Below are positions 9,444 to 17,280 of a stretch of 64,000 bases of DNA, piece after piece; within the stretch, counting starts at the first letter, position 1; each line of letters starts with the position of its first letter. The notes under the pieces are model-generated. The model saw nothing but the letters and a program-made list of their open reading frames with translations, did no database searches and was not told the DNA's origin. The translations under genes and the position numbers were made by a program. The stretch is from Arthrobacter alkaliphilus (GTDB lineage: Bacteria; Actinomycetota; Actinomycetes; Actinomycetales; Micrococcaceae), in NCBI RefSeq assembly GCF_021483235.1, contig NZ_JAKEEC010000001.1:310285-374284 (forward strand), written 5' to 3'.

Positions 9444-10631
9444 GTGACTTTTCCTGTGATTGGCGTGGTGGGCGGCGGACAGCTCGCACGAATGATGGCC
9501 CCGGCCGCAACGGCTCTCGGCTTTGAACTGCGGGTCCTCGCCGAAGGTGAGGACGTTTCCGCGGTCAAGGCCGTGGCGACGGCTCCCGTTGGCGACTATA
9601 AGGACCTCGGCGCACTCTTGGAGTTCTCGCAAGGTCTGGACGTGATGACCTTCGATCACGAGCACGTTCCCACCGAGCACCTCAGGGCCCTGATCGAAGC
9701 CGGAGTCAACGTCCAGCCCGGGCCGGATGCCTTGGTGCACGCGCAAGACAAACTCGTGATGCGCGCTGCGATCGACCGCTTGGGGCTCCCCAATCCGGCG
9801 TGGGCTGCGGTCCACGGCGTCGAGGACCTCGTGGCGTTCGGTGAGCAGACCGGTTGGCCGATCGTCTTGAAGACCCCGCGCGGAGGCTACGACGGCAAGG
9901 GCGTGCGGATCGTCCACTCCGCCGACGACGCCCGGAGCACCGCTGACTGGTTCGACGCCATGAGCCCGCTCCTGGCCGAAGAGAAGGTTGACTTCAGCCG
10001 CGAGCTTTCCGCGCTGGTTGCCAGGACCCCCGACGGCGAATCCCGCGCCTGGCCTGTTGTCCACACCGTCCAGGTGGACGGTGTCTGCGACGAAGTGATC
10101 GCGCCGGCACAGGACATTCCCGTTGAGGTCGCGGCGGCGGCCGAAGAGGCTGCGCTGCGGATCGCCAATGAACTCGGCGTCACGGGCGTCATGGCCGCGG
10201 AACTATTTGAAACGCCCGGCGTCGGAGTCGGGTTCCTGGTGAACGAGCTCGCCATGCGACCGCACAACACGGGCCACTGGACGCAGGACGGGTCCGTCAC
10301 GAGCCAGTTTGAACAGCACCTGCGCGCGGTCTTGAACCTTCCGCTCGGTGCCACCGACGCCTTGGGCGCGGTGGTTGTCATGAAGAACTTCCTGGGCGGC
10401 GACAACCAAGACCTCTTCAGCGCCTATCCCACGGCGCTGGCCTACGAACCGGCGGCGAAGGTCCACTGCTACGGCAAGTCTGTGCGGGCCGGCCGCAAGA
10501 TCGGGCACGTGAACCTCGTCGGCAACTCGACGGCGGACGTCGACTCGATCCGACGCCGCGCCACCGTAGTGGCCGACATCATCCGCGACGGCCGTATGCC
10601 GGCCGAAACCACCTCCGAGGAGACCGCATGA
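9444..10631 (+). CDS. purK: 5-(carboxyamino)imidazole ribonucleotide synthase
   Basis: ATP-grasp enzyme of purine biosynthesis that carboxylates AIR to N5-CAIR using ATP and bicarbonate. The protein is 395 residues long, usual for the family, with the N-terminal [16 protein letters not shown] (residues 7-22), TFDHEHVP near residue 72 and the ATP-grasp segment [15 protein letters not shown] near residues 142-156. The start is GTG at 9444, supported by a TAGGCT hexamer 7 nt upstream; a longer open frame upstream overlaps the gtrA-like gene on the other strand and is unlikely. Its stop overlaps the start of purE (ATGA), so the two are translated together. Confidence 0.97.
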   Translation: MTFPVIGVVGGGQLARMMAPAATALGFELRVLAEGEDVSAVKAVATAPVGDYKDLGALLEFSQGLDVMTFDHEHVPTEHLRALIEAGVNVQPGPDALVHAQDKLVMRAAIDRLGLPNPAWAAVHGVEDLVAFGEQTGWPIVLKTPRGGYDGKGVRIVHSADDARSTADWFDAMSPLLAEEKVDFSRELSALVARTPDGESRAWPVVHTVQVDGVCDEVIAPAQDIPVEVAAAAEEAALRIANELGVTGVMAAELFETPGVGVGFLVNELAMRPHNTGHWTQDGSVTSQFEQHLRAVLNLPLGATDALGAVVVMKNFLGGDNQDLFSAYPTALAYEPAAKVHCYGKSVRAGRKIGHVNLVGNSTADVDSIRRRATVVADIIRDGRMPAETTSEETA

Positions 10632-11215
10632 GCGCAGAAAACATGGATGCCGCCGGTACGGCGAACGCCGCCCCGATCGTCGGCCTCGTCATGGGCTCCG
10701 ACTCCGACTGGCCCGTCATGGAAGCCGCGGCCGACGCACTGGCCGAATTCGGCATCCCGTTCGAGGCCGACGTCGTCTCCGCCCACCGCATGCCCACGGA
10801 AATGATCCGCTACGGCCAGACAGCCCATGACCGCGGCCTCCGCGTCATCATCGCCGGTGCAGGCGGGGCAGCGCACTTGCCGGGCATGCTCGCCTCAGTC
10901 ACCCCGCTGCCCGTCATCGGGGTCCCCGTCCCGCTGAAGACCCTGGACGGCATGGATTCCCTGCTGTCCATCGTGCAGATGCCCGCCGGCGTTCCCGTGG
11001 CCACGGTTTCCATCGGCGGCGCCCGCAATGCCGGCCTCCTCGCAGTGCGCATGCTGGCGTCCGGAACCGATGAGCTGGCCGTGAGGCTTCGCGGCGAGCT
11101 GCTCGAATTCGCCCAGGACCTCAACAACACCGCCACCGAGAAAGGCGCCCGGCTCCGCGACAAGGTCGCCGAAGTCTTCTCCCACGCGAACGTCTCCGCC
11201 CGGGGCAGTCGCTAG
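10628..11215 (+). CDS. purE: 5-(carboxyamino)imidazole ribonucleotide mutase
   Basis: Moves the carboxylate of N5-CAIR to give CAIR, the step after PurK. The protein has 195 residues; GSDSDWP (residues 23-29), SAHRMP with His53, and [12 protein letters not shown] are the conserved active-site segments. It has a longer N-terminus (about 16 residues) than E. coli PurE. The start overlaps the purK stop by four bases, so PurK and PurE are translationally coupled in a two-gene purine operon. Confidence 0.97.
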   Translation: MSAENMDAAGTANAAPIVGLVMGSDSDWPVMEAAADALAEFGIPFEADVVSAHRMPTEMIRYGQTAHDRGLRVIIAGAGGAAHLPGMLASVTPLPVIGVPVPLKTLDGMDSLLSIVQMPAGVPVATVSIGGARNAGLLAVRMLASGTDELAVRLRGELLEFAQDLNNTATEKGARLRDKVAEVFSHANVSARGSR

Positions 11216-11292
11216 GAGTCATGGCCGCCGCTACGAGTCCATCCCCGGCATTGTCCGAATGCACCGTCCCGCAATGACAAGGATCCCCCGCC

Positions 11293-12543
11293 GTGTACCC
11301 GCTTGAGAATGTTCTCCGCCCCTACGCATGGGGCTCGACGACGGCGATAGCCACCCTCCTGGGAAGGCCCGCCTCAGGCGGGCCCGAGGCGGAGTTGTGG
11401 ATCGGAGCCCACCCGGACTCGCCCTCCAAGGCCACCCGTCCGGATGGGTCTTCCGTGGCCTTGGACGCCCTGGTCGGCGGGGATCCCGTGCACTTCCTGG
11501 GAGAAGCGAGCGTGGCGGAATTCGGTCCCCGCCTGCCGTTCCTCACCAAGCTCCTTGCGGCAGACAAGCCCCTGTCTTTGCAGGTCCACCCTCGCCTGCA
11601 GCAAGCCAAGGACGGATATGCGAAGGAAAATGCCGCGGGTTTGGCAGCCGACGCGCCCGAGCGCAACTATCGCGACGACAACCACAAGCCGGAGATGATC
11701 TTTGCGCTGACCCCGTTTCAGGCCCTCTGCGGTTTCCGTCCGGCGGCCGATTCGCTGCGTGCCTTCGAGCACCTCGCCACGCTCCTGGACCTTGCCGCCG
11801 TCGACGTTCCGGATGTCATCGCGGGAGTCATAGCGGATCTCTCCGGGCCTGACGAGCCCTCGGCGCTCAAGGCTGCGTTCACCCGGCTGATTACCGGCGG
11901 GGACGCCGTCGCTGCCGCGACGGAGGACGTGGTGTCCATCTTGAAAGCTGGCGCGCCGATGGGTCAGCACACCGCGGAGCTCTCCACGTTGGTGGATATC
12001 AACCATGAGTTCCCCGGCGATCCCGGGGTCCTGATTTCCCTGCTCTTGAACCTTGTCTTCCTGTCTCCGGGCGAATCGGTGTACCTGCCGGGCGGAAACG
12101 TCCACGCGTACCTGAAAGGCCTCGGTATGGAGGTGATGGCGGCATCGGACAACGTGCTCCGCGGCGGCCTTACCCCCAAGCACATCGACGTCCCGGAACT
12201 GCTGAAGACCATCGAATTCGCTTCCCTCGGCGTACCCCGCATCGAGCCCAGGATCTCCATACTCGGCCAGGATCTCTATGTGCCGCCCTTTAAGGAATTC
12301 CAGCTCCAGCGCATTGAGTTGGCTCCCGGAGCGGAACCGGTGCCGATGGCGCAGGCCGGTCCCGCCGTCGTCGTCGTGGTTTCGGGTTCCGTAGTGCTGG
12401 ATTCCCCCAAGAGCGAGCTAGGCCTGGAGCGTGGCGGAAGCGCCTTCATCCCGGCATCCGAAGAACCCGTGATCGTGCACCCGGTTACCGGCGCAACAGA
12501 AACCAGCGTCGCCTTCGCCGTCACAACAGGCTTGGGGAACTAG
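11293..12543 (+). CDS. manA: Mannose-6-phosphate isomerase, class I
   Basis: Interconverts fructose-6-phosphate and mannose-6-phosphate, feeding GDP-mannose for glycans. The 416-residue protein is a type I cupin enzyme with the zinc ligands Gln97 and His99 in LSLQVHPR, Glu134 in NHKPEMIFAL and His271 in PGGNVHAYLKG. It starts with GTG at 11293, preceded by AAGGAT. The next gene begins two bases after its stop, so the FemX-like ligase gene is in the same operon. In mycobacteria manA lies in the DUF3499-manB neighbourhood; here it is about 10 kb from DUF3499. Confidence 0.96.
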   Translation: MYPLENVLRPYAWGSTTAIATLLGRPASGGPEAELWIGAHPDSPSKATRPDGSSVALDALVGGDPVHFLGEASVAEFGPRLPFLTKLLAADKPLSLQVHPRLQQAKDGYAKENAAGLAADAPERNYRDDNHKPEMIFALTPFQALCGFRPAADSLRAFEHLATLLDLAAVDVPDVIAGVIADLSGPDEPSALKAAFTRLITGGDAVAAATEDVVSILKAGAPMGQHTAELSTLVDINHEFPGDPGVLISLLLNLVFLSPGESVYLPGGNVHAYLKGLGMEVMAASDNVLRGGLTPKHIDVPELLKTIEFASLGVPRIEPRISILGQDLYVPPFKEFQLQRIELAPGAEPVPMAQAGPAVVVVVSGSVVLDSPKSELGLERGGSAFIPASEEPVIVHPVTGATETSVAFAVTTGLGN

Positions 12544-12545
12544 CG

Positions 12546-13481
12546 GTGGAATACTTCCTGCAAACGCCCGCGTGGGCGTCCTTCCAGCGATCCCTCGGCC
12601 GCACCGTGCACGAGGAGTCCGGACCGGGGTGGCGCTTCCTCGCCGTGGAGGAAAGGAACCCGGCCGGCAAGGTCATCTACACGCCGTACGGACCCGTGGC
12701 CGACTCGTTGGAAGCCTTCGATGAAGCGCTGGCCGCACTCGTGGCGATTGCCCGCCGCAGCCGCGCCGTCTTTGTGCGGATGGAACCGGTCACTGCCGGG
12801 TTCGAAACCGCCGACGCCGGCAGGGTGCTCCGGGAGCGCGGCCTGCAGCCGGCGCCGTCCAACCAGCAGCCGGAGCTGAGCTGGATCGTGGATCTGGACG
12901 GAGACTTCAAGGACGTCCTGGCGGGCATGAAACCCACCAACAGGAACCTGTACCGCAACATCCACAAGAAGGGTGTCACGTTCCGGTCCTCGCAGGACCC
13001 CGAAGAGATCTCGGTGCTCCTGAAGTTCCTGCACATGACGGCTGAGCGCAACGGCTTCAAGCCCCAGAGCGACGACTACCTGCGCTCGGTGGCCCGGTCC
13101 CTCATGCCGGCCGGTGCCGGTACCCTGTTCATCGCCGAGCTCGAGGGCGAACCCATCGCGGCCGCCTTGGCCTACGACTCCGCCGACACGCGAACGTACG
13201 CCCACGCGGCCCTCGATGACACGCACCGCAAGCTCAGCGCGGGCATTCCGTTGCTCGTGACGCTCATGGCCGATGCCAAGGACAAGGGGCTCAAGCACGT
13301 CGACTTGTGGGGAGTTGCCCCTGAGGACGAGCCTGACCACAAGTGGGCCGGATTCACTGCCTTCAAGAAGTCCTTCGGAGGCCGTGAAATCGCCTACCCC
13401 GGCACATGGGACCTTCCGGTGAACAAGCTGCGCTACCGCGCCTATGAGCTGGCGAGGAAACTGCGGGACAAGCTCCGCTAG
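12546..13481 (+). CDS. FemA/FemB/FemX-like peptidoglycan bridge ligase
   Basis: A 311-residue aminoacyl-tRNA-dependent ligase of the Fem family, which adds amino acids to the lipid II stem peptide to build the interpeptide bridge. Two GNAT-like halves are recognizable; conserved segments are TPAWASFQ (residues 7-14), the basic MKPTNRNLYRNIHKKGV (near residues 125-141) and the C-terminal HKWAGFTAFKKSFGG (near residues 280-294). The amino acid added cannot be read; Arthrobacter cell walls usually have Ala-, Ser- or Thr-containing bridges. It starts with GTG two bases after the manA stop. A 61-bp palindrome lies just beyond its stop codon and may end transcription. Confidence 0.9.
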   Translation: MEYFLQTPAWASFQRSLGRTVHEESGPGWRFLAVEERNPAGKVIYTPYGPVADSLEAFDEALAALVAIARRSRAVFVRMEPVTAGFETADAGRVLRERGLQPAPSNQQPELSWIVDLDGDFKDVLAGMKPTNRNLYRNIHKKGVTFRSSQDPEEISVLLKFLHMTAERNGFKPQSDDYLRSVARSLMPAGAGTLFIAELEGEPIAAALAYDSADTRTYAHAALDDTHRKLSAGIPLLVTLMADAKDKGLKHVDLWGVAPEDEPDHKWAGFTAFKKSFGGREIAYPGTWDLPVNKLRYRAYELARKLRDKLR

Positions 13482-13491
13482 GGTTCCTCCG

Positions 13492-13552
13492 CGCGAACAG
13501 GCAGCAGATGCCCTCAAAATCCGATTCTGCGGTCACCTGCTGCCAACTCGCG
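13492..13552. repeat. 61-bp palindromic element, copy 1 (3' side of the DUF559 gene)
   Basis: Arms at 13492-13512 and 13531-13552 can pair with several mismatches around an 18-nt loop. The element is the same length as copy 2 at 14533-14593: the left arms differ at 2 of 21 bases, the right arms at 5 of 22, and the loops are also alike. The stop codon and last dozen codons (RELAAGDRRIGF) of the DUF559 gene lie inside it. It also falls between the convergent femX-like and DUF559 genes, where it could end transcription. Confidence 0.85.
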
Positions 13553-14467
13553 GCCAACCCACAGTGCCCGCCGCACTTTCTCCACCACTGCCGGCCGGGG
13601 CCCGAGCAAATCCTCATGGTGGACCCGGACTTCGCGCCAACCCAGCCGTTCGGTCAGCGCTTGTCGCCTGATGTCCCTCTTGTATTGCTCATCCTCCCCG
13701 TGATGACCACCGTCGTACTGGAGGGAGACTTGCTGCTTGGGGTACGCGGCATCGGGCCACACGGCGGGGGCACCCCACTCATTGAAGATGACGTGGTTCA
13801 GCGTGGGTTCAGGCAAACCTGCATGCAGCAATATGAGGCGCATTTGCGTTTCCTGCGGCGAATCCGCGCCGGCTCTAACCAGGTCCAGGGCCAGCCGGGC
13901 CTTCCGTACGCCGCGCATTCCCGGATGGGCTGCGACCGTCGCCTTCAAGTCGTCGACAGTCGCCAACGCCTTGCGCGGCCTGGGATGGTGTTCGCCGTGC
14001 TCGACGACGATCGAGTCTCCCGCCGCGACAATGTCGTCGATACTCATCAGCTGGGCCAAGTCCAGCCACGTCCGCGCGGGCGAGGTGAGCCGGACGCCGT
14101 CGAGCACTATCACTTCGCCCGGTTTGAATGTCAGTTGGTGCCCAACGACATTCCGCCTCCGCGGTTTCCATCTCTCACCCGGGCGTGCCAGGTGAATCCG
14201 CCAGTCCGCGTCATGTGCTTTGGACAGGCTGATGCCATAGATCCGCGCCGCGGAACCATGGCTCAGGCAGCACTCCGGATCGAGCTCGATGTACCCCCGC
14301 AAGTGCTCTGCCACTGTCCCTGTGCAGTGTAGCGGCAGGCGCAGTCCCCGTGACAAGGTCACAATGCCCTCGCGGCGCAGTTGCTTCTGGCTCAGTCCGA
14401 GGGTCTCCGCGGCCGACGCCGGAAACGAACCGTTTGGAAGCTGCGCGGGCATCGGAGTGCGGGACAT
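13514..14467 (-). CDS. DUF559-type nuclease-like protein with AbiEi-like N-terminus
   Basis: A 317-residue protein. The N-terminal third looks like the winged-helix region of actinobacterial AbiEi/DUF559 proteins (LSQKQLRREGIVTLSRGLR). The C-terminal part carries a VSR/DUF559-like endonuclease fold: WPDAAYPKQQVSLQYDGGHH and then KRDIRRQALTERLGWREVRV. In the usual E-Y-D-G motif the Glu is replaced by Gln, so catalysis is uncertain. I chose the ATG at 14467; a TTG two codons upstream is possible. No Shine-Dalgarno sequence or partner antitoxin gene is visible. The gene lies between two copies of a 61-bp palindrome in an otherwise housekeeping region, and its 3' end is inside one copy, which suggests insertion as a cassette. 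Confidence 0.8.
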   Translation of the reverse strand: MSRTPMPAQLPNGSFPASAAETLGLSQKQLRREGIVTLSRGLRLPLHCTGTVAEHLRGYIELDPECCLSHGSAARIYGISLSKAHDADWRIHLARPGERWKPRRRNVVGHQLTFKPGEVIVLDGVRLTSPARTWLDLAQLMSIDDIVAAGDSIVVEHGEHHPRPRKALATVDDLKATVAAHPGMRGVRKARLALDLVRAGADSPQETQMRLILLHAGLPEPTLNHVIFNEWGAPAVWPDAAYPKQQVSLQYDGGHHGEDEQYKRDIRRQALTERLGWREVRVHHEDLLGPRPAVVEKVRRALWVGRELAAGDRRIGF

Positions 14468-14532
14468 GCCCAATTGTTGCCCGGCTTCGAGCCCTAAATT
14501 GGGTTATCCACAGGACGGATTCCGCGATTTAA

Positions 14533-14593
14533 CGCGAACTGGCAGCAAATGCCGCCAAAATTCAATTTAGAGGGCATTTGCTGCCAGTTCGCG
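14533..14593. repeat. 61-bp palindromic element, copy 2 (5' side of the DUF559 gene)
   Basis: Arms of 21 bp at 14533-14553 and 14573-14593 are perfectly complementary around a 19-nt A+T-rich loop. The arm begins CGCGAACTGGCAGCAAATGC. It lies 15 bp beyond the glpX stop codon and is followed on the minus strand by TTAAATC, so it may work as the glpX terminator. It is homologous to copy 1 at 13492-13552, including the loop. Confidence 0.92.
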
Positions 14594-14608
14594 CAGGACG
14601 TTGGGGCC

Positions 14609-15643
14609 TTACTTGCGGGCGTAGGTTTCCCACTTGTTGGCGTGGTGCTCGGCATCGACGAAACGGATGGTGCCGGACTTGGAGCGCATCACGATCGACT
14701 GGGTCAGGACCTTGTCCTTGGAGTAGCGCACGCCCTTGAGGAGATCGCCGTCGGTAATACCGGTGGCGGCGAAGTAGCAGTTGTCGCTCGTCACGAGGTC
14801 GTTCGTGGACAGCACGCGCTCAAGGTCGTGGCCGGCGTCGATGGCCTTCTGCTTCTCGTCGTCGCTCGTGGGCCACAGGCGGCCTTGGATGACGCCGCCA
14901 AGGGACTTGATGGCACATGCAGCAACGATGCCTTCAGGGGTGCCGCCGATGCCCATGAGGGCGTCGACGCCGGTACCGGAACGTGCGGCGGCAATGGCGC
15001 CAGCCACGTCGCCGTCCATGATGAACTTCGTGCGGGCGCCGGCCTCGCGGATTTCCTCCACCAGCGGGCGGTGGCGGTCGCGGTCCAGGATCATGACGTT
15101 GAGCTGGTTGACCTTGACGCCTTTGGCCTTGGCGATCAGGTGCAGGTTCTGCTTCACCGGCAGGCGTAAGTCCACCATGTCCGCCGCTTCAGGGCCCGTG
15201 ACGAGCTTCTCCATGTAGAACACGGCGGAGGGATCGAACATGGTGCCGCGTTCGGCAACCGCGAGCACGGCGAGGGCATTGTTGATGCCCAGTGCCGTCA
15301 GGCGGGTTCCGTCGATAGGGTCGACGGCGACGTCGCACTCGGGTCCGGTGCCGTCACCGACGCGCTCGCCATTGAAGAGCATCGGGGCTTCGTCCTTTTC
15401 GCCCTCGCCAATGACAACGACGCCGTTGAAATGGACGGTGTGGAGAAAGGAGCGCATGGCGTCAACGGCGGCGCCGTCCGCCTTGTTCTTGTCGCCGAAA
15501 CCGACCCAGTGGCCGCCGGCGATGGCGGCAGCTTCGGTGACCCGGACGAGTTCGAGGGCCAGATTGCGGTCCGGCTCGTCGGTCCCGACGGCGAGCGCCG
15601 GCGAAATCGTGGAATACTTCTGGGACATTGGCGCTGGAGACAC
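14609..15643 (-). CDS. glpX: Class II fructose-1,6-bisphosphatase
   Basis: Dephosphorylates fructose-1,6-bisphosphate to fructose-6-phosphate, the committed step of gluconeogenesis. The lithium-sensitive phosphatase motif DPIDGT starts at Asp107, and GEGEKDEAPML and GGTPEGI are also typical. The protein has 344 residues from the GTG at 15643, which has GAGG five bases upstream; an alternative is the ATG at 15625 (MSQKYSTISPAL), and the longer frame up to 15727 is unlikely. In mycobacteria glpX (Rv1099c) also lies between DUF4245 and fumarase genes, the same order as here. A strong palindrome lies just past its stop. Confidence 0.96.
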   Translation of the reverse strand: MSPAPMSQKYSTISPALAVGTDEPDRNLALELVRVTEAAAIAGGHWVGFGDKNKADGAAVDAMRSFLHTVHFNGVVVIGEGEKDEAPMLFNGERVGDGTGPECDVAVDPIDGTRLTALGINNALAVLAVAERGTMFDPSAVFYMEKLVTGPEAADMVDLRLPVKQNLHLIAKAKGVKVNQLNVMILDRDRHRPLVEEIREAGARTKFIMDGDVAGAIAAARSGTGVDALMGIGGTPEGIVAACAIKSLGGVIQGRLWPTSDDEKQKAIDAGHDLERVLSTNDLVTSDNCYFAATGITDGDLLKGVRYSKDKVLTQSIVMRSKSGTIRFVDAEHHANKWETYARK

Positions 15644-15831
15644 GTGAACCTCTTCTTCGATGACACGATTCATGGGACCAGGAATGGCCGGGCTGGCGGC
15701 CTGAATGATTCCTCTAGAACAGATCATAGTCGGGGCCAGGTGGCGCGGTCATGGGATGACCAGCTTCTGGAACGCCCCTTGCGCGGACGGGCCGATGTGT
15801 ATTAGCCGCTTGGATAGGGGACTATTGAAGC

Positions 15832-16551
15832 GTGAGTGAAACGCAAGACAAAGCAATTGCCGACGTCCCCTCCGAGGCCGGCGGCACGGGTGCAGCCGGC
15901 GCAACTGGCGCCGGACAGCCTGCGGTGAAGCCCGTTATCGCGGCGAAAGCCGCCAAAAGGGCCAACGCCTCGGTGATCGGCATGCTCATTGCGTTGCTCG
16001 TCTGCGTGCTGGCGTTCCTGCCCATTGTTCTCATGAATCCGGCGCCCAAGAGCAACGGTTACCGGCCCAACGTTGACGTGGCGGCGACGGCGGCCAACGC
16101 GAAAGGTGTGGCGGGTTTCACACCTGTGGCGCCGGAACCCGGCGACACATTTAGTCCGAACTACGCTCGCTGGGCATCCGGAACCGCCGATGGCGTGCCC
16201 AGGTGGGAGGTCGGATTCCTCACTCCGAAGCAGGCGTTCATCGGAATGGTCCAGACCCGCAAGGCCAACCCGACGTGGATTTTCCAGCAGACCGGCAGTG
16301 CCCCGGTCACCGGAACGCGCAGCGCCGGCGGCCACGACTGGGAGCTCCGCGACACGGGCAAGGGCACCCGAAGCATGATCCTGAACTATCGCGGGACCAC
16401 GGTCGTCCTGAGCGGAGGCGCGGGTCTGGACGAGTTCTCCACCTTGGCCGCAGCCGTGGTCAAGGCGATGGACGCAGCTCCGGCCGCTTCCGCGGACGCG
16501 AGCACCATGCCGGGCGACACAGGTTCGCAGCCTCCCGCCCCCAAGCCGTAA
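15832..16551 (+). CDS. DUF4245 family membrane protein
   Basis: A 239-residue protein with an Ala/Gly-rich cytoplasmic N-terminus, one membrane segment near residues 44-66 (VIGMLIALLVCVLAFLPIVL) and an extracytoplasmic C-terminal domain ending in a Pro/Ala-rich tail. It matches DUF4245, whose role is unknown. The family is conserved next to glpX and fumarase in actinobacteria. It starts with GTG and has no Shine-Dalgarno sequence; GACTAT ends 6 nt upstream, a weak relative of the leaderless pattern seen elsewhere. Its stop codon TAA forms the first bases of the -10 hexamer of the next gene. Confidence 0.9.
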   Translation: MSETQDKAIADVPSEAGGTGAAGATGAGQPAVKPVIAAKAAKRANASVIGMLIALLVCVLAFLPIVLMNPAPKSNGYRPNVDVAATAANAKGVAGFTPVAPEPGDTFSPNYARWASGTADGVPRWEVGFLTPKQAFIGMVQTRKANPTWIFQQTGSAPVTGTRSAGGHDWELRDTGKGTRSMILNYRGTTVVLSGGAGLDEFSTLAAAVVKAMDAAPAASADASTMPGDTGSQPPAPKP

Positions 16552-16554
16552 AGT
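16549..16554 (+). promoter_or_regulatory. -10 hexamer TAAAGT overlapping the DUF4245 stop codon
   Basis: TAAAGT shares its first three bases with the DUF4245 stop codon and ends 6 nt before the GTG at 16561 of the carbonic anhydrase gene. No Shine-Dalgarno sequence is present, so a leaderless transcript is likely. Confidence 0.5.
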
Positions 16555-16560
16555 AGCGCC

Positions 16561-17175
16561 GTGACTACCTACCTGACTCCTGCACTTGCCTGGCGCCGTT
16601 TGCGCGAAGGAAACGAACGCTTCGTCTCCGGCGACACCTTGCACCCCAACCAGGACGCGTCCCGCCGGCATTCCTTGGTCGAGGACCAGCACCCCTTTGC
16701 CGTGATCTTCGGTTGCTCGGACTCACGTTTGGCGGCCGAAATCATCTTCGACCTCGGCCTGGGCGATGTCTTCGTGATCCGCACCGCCGGCCAAGTGATC
16801 GACGACGCCGTCCTCGGTTCGCTCGAGTACAGCATCAGCCAACTCCACGTCCCCCTGATCGTGATCCTCGGCCACGACAGCTGCGGCGCCGTGACCGCCA
16901 CGAAGGCCGCCGTCGAGACAGGCGAGATGCCGGCCGGTTTCATCCGTTCCCTGGTGGAGCGCATCACGCCTTCCGTGCTGGCCGCAACGCGCAACGAGCA
17001 GACTGACGTCAACGAGATGGTGGTGGAGCATGTCAAGCAGACGGCCCGGCGCCTGGCGGACAGTTCGCGTGTGATTTCCGCCGCCATCGAGGAAGGCCGG
17101 ACCGCCGTCGTCGGGCTGTCTTACAAGCTGGATGAAGGCCGCGCCGAGCTGGTTTCCGGGATCGGCGAGCTCTAG
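16561..17175 (+). CDS. Beta-class carbonic anhydrase
   Basis: A zinc enzyme interconverting CO2 and bicarbonate; it supplies bicarbonate for carboxylations such as PurK or acetyl-CoA carboxylase. The zinc ligands are Cys52 in GCSDSRLAAE, His105 and Cys108 in LGHDSCGAVTA, and the catalytic pair Asp54-Arg56 is intact. The protein has 204 residues, usual for bacterial beta enzymes. It starts with GTG, with a TAAAGT hexamer 6 nt upstream. A stable hairpin follows about 40 bp past the stop and separates it from fumC. Confidence 0.96.
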   Translation: MTTYLTPALAWRRLREGNERFVSGDTLHPNQDASRRHSLVEDQHPFAVIFGCSDSRLAAEIIFDLGLGDVFVIRTAGQVIDDAVLGSLEYSISQLHVPLIVILGHDSCGAVTATKAAVETGEMPAGFIRSLVERITPSVLAATRNEQTDVNEMVVEHVKQTARRLADSSRVISAAIEEGRTAVVGLSYKLDEGRAELVSGIGEL

Positions 17176-17216
17176 GCAGCGTGCCGGAAGGCATCTGGGC
17201 ACCCGCCCCGGCCGCG

Positions 17217-17248
17217 GAAACCGGCCGTAGCGTTGCACGGCCGGTTTC
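17217..17248 (+). terminator. Hairpin between the carbonic anhydrase gene and fumC
   Basis: Perfect 12-bp arms, GAAACCGGCCGT at 17217-17228 and its complement at 17237-17248, enclose an 8-nt loop. It lies 41 bp past the carbonic anhydrase stop codon and before the fumC promoter. It lacks a T-tract, so its efficiency is uncertain. Confidence 0.6.
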
Positions 17249-17268
17249 GGCTGGGACGGCTGCCCCAA

Positions 17269-17274
17269 TAAGCT
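17269..17274 (+). promoter_or_regulatory. -10 hexamer TAAGCT before fumC, probable leaderless start
   Basis: TAAGCT ends 6 nt before the ATG of fumC at 17281, with no Shine-Dalgarno sequence. A weak TTCGGC lies about 17 bp further upstream at the -35 position. Confidence 0.6.
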
Positions 17275-17280
17275 AGGCCC

